Source: Pseudomonas tritici (GTDB lineage Bacteria; Pseudomonadota; Gammaproteobacteria; Pseudomonadales; Pseudomonadaceae). Taken from it: a stretch of DNA of 64,000 nt. Where the stretch lies: NCBI RefSeq assembly GCF_014268275.3, contig NZ_CP077084.1, forward strand, positions 5,270,001 through 5,334,000, written 5' to 3'. The translations under genes were made by a program, and so were the position numbers. Of this stretch, positions 12,190-23,353 are shown piece by piece. The notes beneath the pieces are model-generated. The model was not told the DNA's origin and did no database searches. It worked only from the letters and a program-made list of their open reading frames with translations. The stretch's first letter is position 1, and each line of letters starts with the position of its first letter.

Positions 12190-13632
12190 TCAGGCGACCC
12201 TGTATCCGGGCCGAACAATCTTCATGCTCAACGCACAGGTCAAAACAAACGGCACCACCATCGCGATGACCATGCCGATCACAAACACCGCGATGGATTG
12301 CGGCACGATCGAGATAAATCCAGGCAAGCCCCCCACCCCAATGGCCGAGGCCTGCACCTTGTTCAGCGCGAGGAAAATGCTGCCCAGCGCCGAGCCAACA
12401 AGGGCCGCATAAAACGGAAACTTGAAGCGCAAATTCACCCCGAACATCGCCGGTTCAGTGATGCCGAAATACGCCGAAATTGCCGAAGTCGAAGCCATGC
12501 TTTTGTCCCGCGCATTGCGGCTCATGTAGAACACCGCGAGCGCGGCGCTGCCCTGGGCCAGGTTGGACATGACGATCATCGGCCAGATAAAGGTGCCGCC
12601 CTGGGTGGAGATCAGTTGCAGGTCCACGGCAAGGAACATGTGGTGCATGCCGGTGATCACCAGCGGCGCATACAGCAGGCCGAAAATCGCCCCGCCGACC
12701 ATCGGCGCCAGGTCAAACAGGGTGACCACGCCTTCGGTGATCAGGATGCCGAGGTGACGGGTCACCGGGCCGATAATCGCCAGGGCCAGCACACCGGTAA
12801 CGACGATGGTGGTGATCGGCACGACGAGCAGTTGAATCGCATTGGGCACCCGCGCCCGCAACCATTTCTCGATCACGCTCATCACATACGCCGCCATCAG
12901 GATCGGCAGGATTTGCCCTTGGTAGCCGACTTTTTCGATCTGGAACCAGCCGAAAATATCGAAGTACGGCAGGCTCTGGCCGTCGAGCCCGGCCACGGCT
13001 TTGCCGTAGTTCCAAGCGTTGAGCAGGTCCGGGTGCACCAGCATCAGGCCAAGCACAATGCCAAGGATTTCACTGCCGCCGAAGCGCTTGGCCGCCGACC
13101 AGCCGACCAGCGCCGGCAGGAACACGAACGAGGTGTTGGCCATCAGGTTGATCAAGCTCCACAGCCCATCCAGGTTCGGATAGGCCTCCAGCAGCGTCTT
13201 GCCCTCGATGAACATGCCCTTGGCGCCCATCAGGTTGTTCACGCCCATCAACAGGCCGGCGATGATCAGCGCGGGCAGGATCGGCATGAACACATCGGAA
13301 AACACCCGCACCAGGCGCTGCATAGCGTTGGTCTTGTCGGCGCCCTTCTTCTTCACATCGGCGATGGTGGCGGCGGCGAGACCGGTCTGTTCGCGCAGGG
13401 CGGCGTAGACCTTTTCCACTTCGCCGGGACCGATCACCACCTGGAACAGGCCGCCGGTGAAGAACGAACCCTTGACCAGATCGACCTGGTTCAGCGCGCC
13501 GCTATTGACCAGGCTCGGGTCCTTGAGCGCCAGGCGCAGGCGGGTCACGCAGTGGGCAGCTTGCTCAAGGTTGTCACGGCCCCCGAGGTTTTCGAGGATC
13601 TCGCGGGCAATGTTCGAATAGTCGTGGCTCAT
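12190..13632 (-). CDS. treB: PTS trehalose-specific EIIBC permease
   Basis: This 480-residue inner-membrane protein imports and phosphorylates trehalose. An N-terminal EIIB domain (LGGRDNLEQAAHCVTRLRL) carries the phospho-Cys28. From about residue 105 there is a ten-helix EIIC transporter domain (repeated hydrophobic segments such as FMPILPALIIAGLLMGVNNLMGA and the GITEPAMFGVNLR signature). It has no EIIA of its own; the EIIA domain is in the fusion protein at 6433-8949. The start at 13632 (MSHDYSNIAREIL) begins the EIIB domain. It is the first gene of the tre operon and lies directly behind the operator-bearing promoter. TreB and SacP-type permeases are related, but the adjacent phosphotrehalase and TreR-type operators fix the substrate. 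Confidence 0.94.
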   Translation of the reverse strand: MSHDYSNIAREILENLGGRDNLEQAAHCVTRLRLALKDPSLVNSGALNQVDLVKGSFFTGGLFQVVIGPGEVEKVYAALREQTGLAAATIADVKKKGADKTNAMQRLVRVFSDVFMPILPALIIAGLLMGVNNLMGAKGMFIEGKTLLEAYPNLDGLWSLINLMANTSFVFLPALVGWSAAKRFGGSEILGIVLGLMLVHPDLLNAWNYGKAVAGLDGQSLPYFDIFGWFQIEKVGYQGQILPILMAAYVMSVIEKWLRARVPNAIQLLVVPITTIVVTGVLALAIIGPVTRHLGILITEGVVTLFDLAPMVGGAIFGLLYAPLVITGMHHMFLAVDLQLISTQGGTFIWPMIVMSNLAQGSAALAVFYMSRNARDKSMASTSAISAYFGITEPAMFGVNLRFKFPFYAALVGSALGSIFLALNKVQASAIGVGGLPGFISIVPQSIAVFVIGMVIAMVVPFVLTCALSMKIVRPGYRVA

Positions 13633-13693
13633 GCTTGTTTTCCACTTTGATTTTTTTATTTGAGGGGCAGTCATTGGCAGCACGCCGAGGGCA

Positions 13694-13722
13694 AAAGTAC
13701 TCGTCTGTACGAGTTAAAGCAA
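13694..13722 (-). promoter_or_regulatory. Sigma-70 promoter of the tre operon
   Basis: On the minus strand TTGCTT (13717-13722) and TACTTT (13694-13699) are separated by exactly 17 bp. One tre operator fills the spacer, so bound repressor would block RNA polymerase directly. Confidence 0.7.
13699..13714. promoter_or_regulatory. TreR operator 1
   Basis: The 16-bp palindrome ACTCGTCTGTACGAGT is close to the Bacillus TreR operator pattern (ACTTGT..ATACAAGT). It overlaps the spacer and the first base of the -10 of the tre promoter. Confidence 0.82.
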
Positions 13723-13724
13723 CA

Positions 13725-13740
13725 ACTCGTCTGTACGAGT
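13725..13740. promoter_or_regulatory. TreR operator 2
   Basis: This is an identical copy of operator 1, 26 bp away centre to centre, placed just upstream of the tre -35 box and on the treR side. It could serve both repression of treB and autoregulation of treR. Confidence 0.82.
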
Positions 13741-13871
13741 TTGATTTTGTTTATTTCCTGTAGGCCACCGCATCGCTGCAAGCCGCATAAATCCAAGGGT
13801 CTAATGGACAAACCCCCTCTCTGCCACTAAGGTTCCTGCCTTGACCGCAACCCCGGCAAAGAGCCATCCCC

Positions 13872-14576
13872 ATGAGCAAATACAACCAGATCTACACGGA
13901 TCTGCTTGCCAGCATCACCACCGAACGCCTGCAGCGCGGCACGCGCCTTCCCTCCGAAACCGAACTGATGGACAGCTACCAAGCCAGCCGAGGCACCGTG
14001 CGCCGCGCCATCGAGCAGTTGCAGGAGCGTGGGTTCGCGCAAAAAATCCATGGCAAGGGCACATTCGTGTTGTCGCCTAACCCGATTGAGTTCCAACTCG
14101 GCGGCATCGTCAGCTTCCACGAAACCCACGCCGACTTGGGCGACGACGTACGCACTGAAGTGGTCGAGTTCACCCAATTCCCACTGGAGGGTTCACTGCT
14201 GCAGCACATCGAAGCAGAGCCCGGTACGCTGATCACCCGCATCAAACGGGTACGGCGCATCGACGGTAAACGCGTGATCCTCGACATCAACCACTTCGTC
14301 GCTGATGTGATCCCCGGCCTGGACCGCTCGATTGCCGAACAGTCGATCTACGCGTTTATCGAACAGACTTTGCAGCTGCAAATTGCCTACGCCCAACGCA
14401 CCATCGAAGCCCTGCCACGCGGCAAGGACGACCAGGCACACCTCGACCTCGAAGGGCAGAGCCATGTGATCGTGGTGAGCAACCAGACGTTTTTGCAGGA
14501 TGGTCGGCAGTTCGAGTACACCGAGTCGCGGCATACGTTGGATAAGTTTTACTTTTCGGATATTGCGCGGCGGTAA
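13872..14576 (+). CDS. treR: GntR/HutC-family trehalose operon repressor
   Basis: This 234-residue regulator has an N-terminal winged helix (residues about 5-70: LPSETELMDSYQASRGTVRRAIEQLQERGF) and a C-terminal UTRA effector domain (about 90-230). Family members bind trehalose 6-phosphate or a related sugar phosphate and release the operator. It is divergent from treB, with two perfect operator copies between the genes, which makes it the local repressor. The start at 13872 is preceded by a weak AAAGAG ribosome binding site. The end TLDKFYFSDIARR is typical of TreR. Confidence 0.92.
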   Translation: MSKYNQIYTDLLASITTERLQRGTRLPSETELMDSYQASRGTVRRAIEQLQERGFAQKIHGKGTFVLSPNPIEFQLGGIVSFHETHADLGDDVRTEVVEFTQFPLEGSLLQHIEAEPGTLITRIKRVRRIDGKRVILDINHFVADVIPGLDRSIAEQSIYAFIEQTLQLQIAYAQRTIEALPRGKDDQAHLDLEGQSHVIVVSNQTFLQDGRQFEYTESRHTLDKFYFSDIARR

Positions 14577-14592
14577 GCATCAACCGGGAAGA

Positions 14593-14952
14593 TCATTGCA
14601 CTGCGATACTTTTTGCCAGCCCTGCCGTCCATGCAGCAGTCATCTTCTCTCCTACCGCCGCGAACTCTGGGTGAGTGCTTCGCCGATATACAACCGATCC
14701 CTTTGACTCATCATGGAAGCTTACTGATTTCAATTCATCGAGGGTTTTGCGCCGACGTTTTGGTATGGCGGTCAATTCGTACCCCAAGCCCTCGAGGATC
14801 GCTTCGACTTTGCGAATTCCCACTTCGGAGATCGTGTTGTTCTCGACCCCCGAAATAGTGGAGCGGCTCATGCCATGACGGTGCGCAAGCTGGCTTTGTG
14901 AAAGGCCCGCTGTTTTACGGAGGCTGCGGATCAATTTGCCTAACTCTTCCAT
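14593..14952 (-). CDS. XRE/HipB-type helix-turn-helix protein (orphan)
   Basis: This 119-residue protein has a compact XRE HTH (residues about 3-60: LIRSLRKTAGLSQSQLAHRH, GMSRSTISGVENN), then a basic segment PKRRRK and a tail without a recognised fold. The start at 14952 is chosen because the HTH begins there and a GGGGGGC stretch lies about 8 bp before it. HipB-like proteins often act as antitoxins, but no HipA or other toxin gene lies next to it, so it is an orphan regulator here. A palindrome before the gene (14999-15018) may be its own operator. It may be accessory. Confidence 0.75.
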   Translation of the reverse strand: MEELGKLIRSLRKTAGLSQSQLAHRHGMSRSTISGVENNTISEVGIRKVEAILEGLGYELTAIPKRRRKTLDELKSVSFHDESKGSVVYRRSTHPEFAAVGEKMTAAWTAGLAKSIAVQ

Positions 14953-14998
14953 ATCAAAATGCCCCCCATATACTGCATGAATAGATAAATCTGAATTT

Positions 14999-15018
14999 AT
15001 GCACCCTATATGATGCAT
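14999..15018. promoter_or_regulatory. Palindrome before the orphan HTH gene
   Basis: ATGCA and TGCAT arms (14999-15003, 15014-15018) surround an AT-rich core in an AT-rich 60-bp stretch. It is a plausible autoregulatory operator, supported only by its position and symmetry. Confidence 0.35.
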
Positions 15019-15080
15019 TTCATTCTGAGTATTGTTTATCTGATACGGTTTTTGACCAAAGACTTACATGCCATAAACAC

Positions 15081-15110
15081 AAAACCCCGGCACATGGCCG
15101 GGGTTTTGTT
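15081..15110 (-). terminator. Terminator of guaA
   Basis: A perfect 10-bp stem AAAACCCCGG/CCGGGGTTTT with a 7-base loop lies about 30 bp after the guaA stop. On the minus strand it ends in a T-rich run. Confidence 0.88.
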
Positions 15111-15137
15111 GTTCAGCATTTACCTGCTAACGCAGGA

Positions 15138-16715
15138 TCACTCCCACTCAATCGTCGCCGGCGGCTTGCTCGACACGTCATACGTCACGCGCGAAATACC
15201 TTCGATCTCATTGATGATACGACCGCTGACGGTTTCCAGCAGTTCGTACGGCAGGTGTGCCCAACGGGCGGTCATGAAGTCGATGGTTTCTACGGCGCGC
15301 AGTGCAACTACCCACGCGTAACGACGACCATCGCCTACAACACCAACGGATTTCACCGGCTGGAACACCACGAACGCCTGGCTGACTTTGTGGTACCAGT
15401 CGGCCTTGCGCAGTTCTTCGATGAAGATGTGGTCGGCGCGACGCAGCAGGTCGGCGTATTCCTTTTTCACTTCACCCAGGATACGCACACCCAGGCCCGG
15501 GCCTGGGAATGGGTGGCGGTAGACCATGTCGTACGGCAGGCCGAGTTCCAGGCCCAGACGGCGGACTTCGTCCTTGAACAGTTCGCGCAGCGGTTCTACC
15601 AGCTTGAGGTTCATTTCCTCAGGCAGGCCACCCACGTTGTGGTGGGACTTGATAACGTGGGCCTTGCCGCTCTTGGCGCCGGCCGACTCGATCACGTCGG
15701 GGTAGATGGTGCCCTGGGCGAGGTACTTGATGTTGTCCAGGTGTTTGGCCTGGGCATCGAAGACGTCGATGAAGGTGCGACCGATGATCTTGCGCTTCTT
15801 CTCTGGGTCGGACTCGCCGGCCAGGTTGTTGAGGAACTGGTCCTCGGCGTTGGCGCGGATCACCTTGACGCCCATGTTCTCGGCGAACATGGCCATCACT
15901 TGCTCGCCTTCGTGCAGGCGCAGCAGGCCGTTGTCGACGAAGACGCAGGTCAGCTGGTCGCCGATGGCTTTGTGCAGCAGCGCAGCAACCACGGAGGAGT
16001 CAACACCGCCGGACAGGCCGAGCAGTACGTTGTCGGTACCGACTTGGGCGCGCACGTTGGCGATGGCGTCTTCAGCGATCTTCGACGGCGTCCACAGGGC
16101 TTCACACTCGCAGATGTCGAGGATGAAGCGCGACAGGATGCGGCCGCCTTGTTTGGTGTGGGTCACTTCCGGGTGGAACTGCACGCCGTAGTAACGGCGC
16201 TCGTCGCTGAACATGCCGGCGATCGGGCAGCTCGGCGTGCTGGCCAGGATATGGAAGTCTTCCGGCATCTTGGTGACTTTGTCACCGTGGCTCATCCACA
16301 CGTCGAGGCCGAACAGGCCGTCGGCGTCGATGTGGTCTTCAATGCCGTCCAGCAGGCGGCTCTTGCCGACCACGTCGACACGGGCATAACCGAATTCACG
16401 CAGCTCGGACCCTTCGACCTTGCCGCCCAGTTGCTCGGCCATGGTCTGCATGCCGTAGCAAATACCGAAGACCGGCACGCCCAGATCGAATACAGCCTGC
16501 GGGCAACGCGGGCTGTTGGCTTCGTGCACGGACTCGGGGCCACCGGCGAGGATGACGCCTTTAGGTGCGAATTCGCGGATCGCTTCGTCGTCCATGTCGA
16601 ACGGATGCAGTTCGCAGTACACGCCGATTTCACGCACGCGGCGGGCAATCAGCTGGGTGTACTGGGAACCGAAGTCGAGGATCAGGATGCGGTGGGCGTG
16701 AATGTCGAGGGCCAT
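15138..16715 (-). CDS. guaA: GMP synthase (glutamine-hydrolysing)
   Basis: This 525-residue enzyme makes GMP from XMP, glutamine and ATP. The N-terminal class I glutaminase has nucleophile Cys86 (GICYGMQTM) and the His-Glu pair in FHPEVTHT. The ATP-pyrophosphatase domain carries the PP-loop [15 protein letters not shown] near residue 234. The C-terminal dimerisation domain ends KPPATIEWE, the canonical end. It is the second gene of guaBA, about 80 bp behind guaB, with a small hairpin between them. Identification is certain. Confidence 0.98.
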   Translation of the reverse strand: MALDIHAHRILILDFGSQYTQLIARRVREIGVYCELHPFDMDDEAIREFAPKGVILAGGPESVHEANSPRCPQAVFDLGVPVFGICYGMQTMAEQLGGKVEGSELREFGYARVDVVGKSRLLDGIEDHIDADGLFGLDVWMSHGDKVTKMPEDFHILASTPSCPIAGMFSDERRYYGVQFHPEVTHTKQGGRILSRFILDICECEALWTPSKIAEDAIANVRAQVGTDNVLLGLSGGVDSSVVAALLHKAIGDQLTCVFVDNGLLRLHEGEQVMAMFAENMGVKVIRANAEDQFLNNLAGESDPEKKRKIIGRTFIDVFDAQAKHLDNIKYLAQGTIYPDVIESAGAKSGKAHVIKSHHNVGGLPEEMNLKLVEPLRELFKDEVRRLGLELGLPYDMVYRHPFPGPGLGVRILGEVKKEYADLLRRADHIFIEELRKADWYHKVSQAFVVFQPVKSVGVVGDGRRYAWVVALRAVETIDFMTARWAHLPYELLETVSGRIINEIEGISRVTYDVSSKPPATIEWE

Positions 16716-16750
16716 GAAGTCAGTCTCGTCTAATGAATCAGAAACAACTC

Positions 16751-16770
16751 GGGGCTGAAAGAACAGCCCC
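16751..16770 (-). terminator. Hairpin between guaB and guaA
   Basis: GGGGCTG (16751-16757) pairs with CAGCCCC (16764-16770). On the minus strand it is followed by a moderately T-rich sequence. It could give partial termination or act as a processing site between the two genes. Confidence 0.45.
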
Positions 16771-16796
16771 GGTTACTTAACGTTTTGCTGGAAGCC

Positions 16797-18919
<2,123 letters not shown>

Positions 18920-18945
18920 GAGAGTCCTGCGGTGTGGCTACTGGC

Positions 18946-19020
18946 GCCATCGCGGGCAAGCCCGGCTCCCACATTTAATCGCAATCAACTGTGGGAGCCG
19001 GGCTTGTCCGCGATGAGGCC
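18946..19020. repeat. REPIN
   Basis: REP elements at about 18946-18972 and 18991-19018 (GTGGGAGCCGGGCTTG type) point outward across an 18-bp centre, between the zinc-ribbon gene and the TSUP gene. Confidence 0.88.
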
Positions 19021-19056
19021 CTGAAGGCTGGCAGCTTAATCCCTGAAGAAATGAGG

Positions 19057-19824
19057 TCAAGTGCTCAGGTAGCGCCCGATCAAGGCAATACCGCTCGCCA
19101 GCACCAGCCAGGTCACCAATCTTACAAACGCTTCACGGGACATGCGCATCGTCAACCTGCGCCCACACCACAGCCCAAGCGCCATCGCCGGCAACAGGCA
19201 CACCGCCAACATCAACAACGGCAAATCCGCATACACCCCGGCAATCAGGAACAAGCTCAGGCGCACCACCGTGCTGCAACTGATCAACGCACTCTGGGTG
19301 GCGCGCGCCGCGTCCTTTGGAAGGCGGCTATTCAGATAGATCGCGTAGAGAAAGCCGCCACTGCCGAACAACGCACCAAATAACCCGCCCACGGTGCCCA
19401 TCGGAATCGACCATCCCGCCGCCAGCTGAGCCGGCCGCGCCTTTACCGCCAGGCTGTAGAGAGCGTAGGCACTGATGAACAGGCCCATCAGCAGCAATAA
19501 CAGGTCCGAATGCAGGTTTAGCAAAAACACCATGCCCAGTGTGCAACCCATCGCCATGCACGGCAGTAACCGCAGCAGTTCCGGCTTGTTCACATCACGC
19601 CGCGCTTGCAGCAGGTTGCCAAAGGCCGCGACAAAATCCAGCAGCACCAGCAGCGGGATGATTTTCGACAGTGGCATAAACAGGATCAGCAGTGGCCCCG
19701 CCACCAACGCCGTACCAAAGCCGGCGATGCCAAATACGATATAGGCCACAACGATGCCCAGGCCGATGACCAACCAATCCATACCATCAAACGACCACTG
19801 GCTCATCAACTCGACCGGGCTCAT
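19057..19824 (-). CDS. TSUP/TauE-SafE family membrane permease
   Basis: This 255-residue inner-membrane protein has eight or so hydrophobic helices and the TSUP signature GIAGFGTALVAGPLL in the first half, repeated in weaker form as GTVGGLFGALFGSGGF in the second. TSUP proteins export or import small organic sulfur compounds, sulfite or carboxylates. The substrate here cannot be told from sequence. The start at 19824 (MSPVELMSQ) is preceded by GGAA at a suitable distance. It is divergent from a LysR regulator 100 bp away, which probably controls it. Confidence 0.85.
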   Translation of the reverse strand: MSPVELMSQWSFDGMDWLVIGLGIVVAYIVFGIAGFGTALVAGPLLILFMPLSKIIPLLVLLDFVAAFGNLLQARRDVNKPELLRLLPCMAMGCTLGMVFLLNLHSDLLLLLMGLFISAYALYSLAVKARPAQLAAGWSIPMGTVGGLFGALFGSGGFLYAIYLNSRLPKDAARATQSALISCSTVVRLSLFLIAGVYADLPLLMLAVCLLPAMALGLWCGRRLTMRMSREAFVRLVTWLVLASGIALIGRYLST

Positions 19825-19923
19825 GGGTAATTCCTTATTAGAGATGGCAATCACTTTAGCCAGCGGTGAGCGATGCGACTAATATCTTCAAAGCCATCCA
19901 CCCATCTCGAAAAGGCATGACGC

Positions 19924-20814
19924 GTGATTTCCACCCGCCAACTGCGCTACTTCGTTGAAATCGCCGACAGCGGCAGCTTCACTGCCGCCGCCGAGCGTCT
20001 GTTTGTGGCGCAGTCAGCGCTGAGCCGGCAGATTAAGGAGCTGGAGACCCACCTGCAAACCCCGTTATTCGAACGCACGGCGCGCCAGCCGCGACTCACG
20101 GCTGCGGGTGAAGCCTTCTATCCTCGAGCCCGCAACCTGCTGAGCGAATTACTCAAGGCCAGCGAGATGGCAACCCAAGTGGGTAATGGCGAATTGGGCA
20201 CGCTGCGCCTGAGCCATTCGAGCACCGTGCCGATGAGCGGCCCATTGCTGCAAGGTATCAGCACATGGCTGGAACGCTGCCCAGGGGTGTCGATGGACAT
20301 CGTTAAACTGTCTTCCGAAGCGCAGTTGGAAGAGATCGCCGACGGACGCCTGGACGTCGGGCTCTTGCGCCTGCCCGTGTTGCGCCAGCGCGAAGGCGTG
20401 CGAGTCGTGCCTTTATATAGCGAGCAACTGTTGCTGGCGGTGCCGCCGAATCATGGGCTGGCGCGCAGCAATGCGCCTATCGAACTGGAGCAATTGAAGG
20501 ACGAAGCGTTTATCTCGATCCCCCATCCCCAACGCGGCGGCCTGAGTTATCTGTCAGCCGAGTTGTGCATGCGCGCGGGATTTTTCCCCAAGGCCGCGCG
20601 GGTGATGTCCCGCAAGACCACCCAGTTGCAGCTGATCCAGGCGGGCTTCGGTATTGCCTTGTTACCAAAGTCCATGCGGGACATCGCCCCGGTCAACGTG
20701 CACTTTCTGCCCCTGGCCGACCCGGACTGCCTCAGCACCGTGGCCCTCGCCTGCGCGCAGGCGCCAAGTGCGCTGGTGGAGCAATTCTGTCAAACACTGC
20801 GCGAATGCCTATAA
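19924..20814 (+). CDS. LysR-family transcriptional regulator
   Basis: This 296-residue regulator has an N-terminal LysR HTH (residues 1-60: MISTRQLRYFVEIADSGSFT, then AQSALSRQIKELE) and a C-terminal periplasmic-binding-like effector domain (about 90-290). The start is a GTG at 19924. It faces away from the TSUP permease gene, the usual arrangement for a LysR activator and its target; the inducer is unknown. Its stop lies 11 bp before xseA. Confidence 0.9.
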   Translation: MISTRQLRYFVEIADSGSFTAAAERLFVAQSALSRQIKELETHLQTPLFERTARQPRLTAAGEAFYPRARNLLSELLKASEMATQVGNGELGTLRLSHSSTVPMSGPLLQGISTWLERCPGVSMDIVKLSSEAQLEEIADGRLDVGLLRLPVLRQREGVRVVPLYSEQLLLAVPPNHGLARSNAPIELEQLKDEAFISIPHPQRGGLSYLSAELCMRAGFFPKAARVMSRKTTQLQLIQAGFGIALLPKSMRDIAPVNVHFLPLADPDCLSTVALACAQAPSALVEQFCQTLRECL

Positions 20815-20824
20815 ACTGCCGCCC

Positions 20825-22204
20825 ATGATTAAAGATCCTTTTGCCCGACTGGGCCTGGACCGCGAAGTCCTGACTGTCAGCCAGCTCAACGGCCGCGCGC
20901 GGGTGTTGCTGGAAGACGTGTTCACCAATATCTGGGTCGAAGGCGAGATCTCCAACCTCGCCCGCCCGGCCTCCGGCCATGTGTATTTCACCCTCAAGGA
21001 CAGCGGCGCCCAGGTGCGTTGCGCGCTGTTTCGCAACAACGCCGCGCGGGTTCGCCAGGCGCTGAAGGATGGCCTGGCGGTGAAAGTGCGTGGCAAGGTC
21101 TCGCTGTTCGAAGGCCGGGGTGATTACCAACTGATCCTCGATACCGTGGAACCGGCCGGTGATGGCGCGTTGCGCCTGGCGTTCGATGCGCTGAAAGAAA
21201 AGCTCAGTGCCGAAGGTCTGTTCAGCGCTGAACGTAAAGTGCCGCTGCCGGCGCATCCTCGGCGCATCGGCATTATCAGCTCGCCAACCGGCGCGGTGAT
21301 CCGCGACATCATCAGCGTGTTCCGCCGCAGGGCACCGAACGTTGAGCTGACATTGATCCCGACAGCCGTGCAAGGCCGCGAAGCCATCCCGCAGATCGTA
21401 CGTGCGCTGAAACTCGCCGACGCACGGGGCTTTGATGCGCTGATCCTGGCGCGTGGTGGCGGTTCGCTGGAAGACCTCTGGTGCTTTAACGAAGAGGCCG
21501 TGGCACGCGCGGTGGACGCCTGCGTTACGCCCATCGTCAGCGCCGTTGGCCATGAGACCGATGTGTCCATCAGCGATTTCGTCGCCGATGTCCGCGCCCC
21601 TACCCCATCCGCCGCAGCGGAATTGCTCGCGCCGGACGCCAGCCACTTGGTACGCCAAGTCGAAAACCTGCACCGTCGCCTGGTGATGCTGATGCGCAAT
21701 CGCCTGAGCCATGACCGCCTGCGCCTGGAAGGCATGGCCCGACGTCTGCGTCACCCTGGCGAGCGTCTGCGCCAACAGGCCCAGCGCCTGGATGACCTGG
21801 ACATGCGCCTGCGCCGTGCGTTCGAGCGCAGCCTCAATACCCGGCGCGAACGCTTGATCCGCCTGGAAACCCGTCTTGCCGGCCAACACCCCGGCCGCCA
21901 ACTGGCCCTGCTGCGTCAGCGCCTGGACAGCCTCGCCGAACGCCTGCCCCGCGCCATGCGCGAAGGCCTCAAGGCGCGGCGCCTGCAACTGCAAAGCCAG
22001 GTGCAGACGCTGCAGGTGGTCAGCCCGCTGGCGACCCTGGGCCGTGGTTACAGCATCCTGCTGGACGAACGCGGCCAGGCCATTCGCAACGCCGCGCAGA
22101 CCCACACCGGCCAGCGCCTCACCGCGCGTCTCGGTGAGGGCCAATTGCAAGTACGGGTGGAAGACAACCACCTGACACCCGTCACCCTTTCGTTATTGGA
22201 TTGA
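20825..22204 (+). CDS. xseA: Exodeoxyribonuclease VII large subunit
   Basis: This 459-residue catalytic subunit of ExoVII degrades single-stranded DNA in both directions and works in mismatch repair and DNA-damage recovery. The N-terminal OB fold (VSQLNGRARVLLEDVFTNIW) is followed by the catalytic core (RIGIISSPTGAVIRDI, then LARGGGSLEDLW, then GHETDVSISDFVADVRAPTPSAAAE) and a long arginine/leucine-rich coiled coil (about 300-430). The start MIKDPFARLGLD is the family start. It is followed 3 bp later by an M23 peptidase gene. Confidence 0.97.
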   Translation: MIKDPFARLGLDREVLTVSQLNGRARVLLEDVFTNIWVEGEISNLARPASGHVYFTLKDSGAQVRCALFRNNAARVRQALKDGLAVKVRGKVSLFEGRGDYQLILDTVEPAGDGALRLAFDALKEKLSAEGLFSAERKVPLPAHPRRIGIISSPTGAVIRDIISVFRRRAPNVELTLIPTAVQGREAIPQIVRALKLADARGFDALILARGGGSLEDLWCFNEEAVARAVDACVTPIVSAVGHETDVSISDFVADVRAPTPSAAAELLAPDASHLVRQVENLHRRLVMLMRNRLSHDRLRLEGMARRLRHPGERLRQQAQRLDDLDMRLRRAFERSLNTRRERLIRLETRLAGQHPGRQLALLRQRLDSLAERLPRAMREGLKARRLQLQSQVQTLQVVSPLATLGRGYSILLDERGQAIRNAAQTHTGQRLTARLGEGQLQVRVEDNHLTPVTLSLLD

Positions 22205-22207
22205 TTA

Positions 22208-23029
22208 ATGCCACGTCTCTTTAGTCTGTTGATGCTGCTGTGCCTCGCCGTAAATGCCCAGGCCGACAGCTATATCACGCGCACCTTGAACAAACCCGTG
22301 CCGGGTGGCGTTGCAGTCGTAGAACTCGGCCCCTCGGCGGCAGCGCCGAAAGCCACCTATCAAGGCAAACCGGTACTGGTAGTGAAGGAGGCGGACAACT
22401 GGCTGGCGATTGTCGGCATCCCGTTGACCGTTAAACCGGGCAACGAGCGCCTCAGCAGCGGCGGGCGCAGCCTGCCGTTTATCGTCGGTTACAAGAAGTA
22501 CCCGGAACAGCGCATCACCCTGAAAAACAAAAGCCAGGTAAACCCTGAACCGGCGCAACTCAAGCGCATCGAAGGCGAACTGGCGGTGCAGCTCAAGGCC
22601 TACCGCAGTTTCAGCCCGAACCTGCCGAGCAACCTGGTGCTGGATAAACCGGTGAACGGGCCGCTGTCGAGCAAGTTTGGCGTACGCCGTTTCTTCAACG
22701 GTGAAGAACGCAATCCGCATTCCGGCCTGGATTTCGCCGTACCCGCGGGCACTCCAATCAAGACCCCGGCGAACGGCAAGGTGATTCTCACCGGTAACTA
22801 CTTCTTCAACGGCAATACGGTGTTCGTCGACCACGGCCAGGGCTTTATCAGCATGTTCTGCCACATGTCGAAGATCGACGTGAAAGTGGGCGATCAACTC
22901 ACGCGCGGCGCAGTGGTCGGCAAGGTCGGTTCAACGGGCCGTGCGACCGGACCGCACATGCACTGGAATGTCAGCCTGAACGATGCACGGGTCGACCCGG
23001 CAATCTTTATCGGCGCGTTCCAACCCTGA
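22208..23029 (+). CDS. Periplasmic M23-family metallopeptidase
   Basis: This 273-residue protein has a signal peptide ending in NAQA (about residue 19), an N-terminal beta-rich domain, and a C-terminal LytM/M23 domain. Zinc ligands are visible in NPHSGLDFAVPAG (HxxxD) and GPHMHWNVS (HxH). The catalytic set is complete, so it is probably an active peptidoglycan endopeptidase and not a degenerate NlpD/EnvC-type activator. It starts 3 bp after xseA and is likely cotranscribed with it. The exact cell-wall bond is unknown. Confidence 0.88.
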   Translation: MPRLFSLLMLLCLAVNAQADSYITRTLNKPVPGGVAVVELGPSAAAPKATYQGKPVLVVKEADNWLAIVGIPLTVKPGNERLSSGGRSLPFIVGYKKYPEQRITLKNKSQVNPEPAQLKRIEGELAVQLKAYRSFSPNLPSNLVLDKPVNGPLSSKFGVRRFFNGEERNPHSGLDFAVPAGTPIKTPANGKVILTGNYFFNGNTVFVDHGQGFISMFCHMSKIDVKVGDQLTRGAVVGKVGSTGRATGPHMHWNVSLNDARVDPAIFIGAFQP

Positions 23030-23037
23030 ACCGTCCG

Positions 23038-23065
23038 ATTGCGCGCTCGATAATGGGCGCGCAAT
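23038..23065 (+). terminator. Stem-loop after the M23 peptidase gene
   Basis: A 9-bp perfect stem ATTGCGCGC/GCGCGCAAT lies 9 bp after the stop codon. It lacks a following T-run, so termination may be weak. Confidence 0.5.
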
Positions 23066-23186
23066 TAAAACCAGCCATCACCTTATAACCAAGCACAAAA
23101 TCTCGTTTCCTACGCAGATAACAGAACTTCTCTCAATTTTTCTCGACTGCTTGCCATCTTTCACCCCGGCGGTTAGGGTTGAGCTT

Positions 23187-23264
23187 ATGAAAACCTCTCA
23201 CACCCTCATTCAGCTCCGCCAGCACCGCAGTTTGTGCCTCGTCAGCGCACGACTGCCAAGCTGA
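23187..23264 (+). CDS. Candidate leuA leader peptide (25 aa)
   Basis: A short reading frame with an AGGG ribosome binding site 8 bp upstream encodes 25 residues, beginning [10 protein letters not shown] and ending VSARLPS. It contains five leucines (CTC, CTC, TTG, CTC, CTG), one isoleucine and several Arg/His. Its stop is 89 bp before leuA. The position, length and ribosome binding site fit a translated attenuator. A strong terminator hairpin between it and leuA is not obvious, so the mechanism is uncertain. Confidence 0.5.
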   Translation: MKTSHTLIQLRQHRSLCLVSARLPS

Positions 23265-23353
23265 ATCGATCTGCCTCGTCTATACGTTTTATCCCTAAAA
23301 ACAGTTCTACGGCAGGCCGCCTTTTCTCGGCCCCTACTACAAAGGATTTCCCG

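Noticed and set aside
11596..13650. A 684-codon plus-strand frame spanning treC and treB
   Set aside because: It crosses two well-supported minus-strand genes and a REPIN, so it cannot be a real gene.
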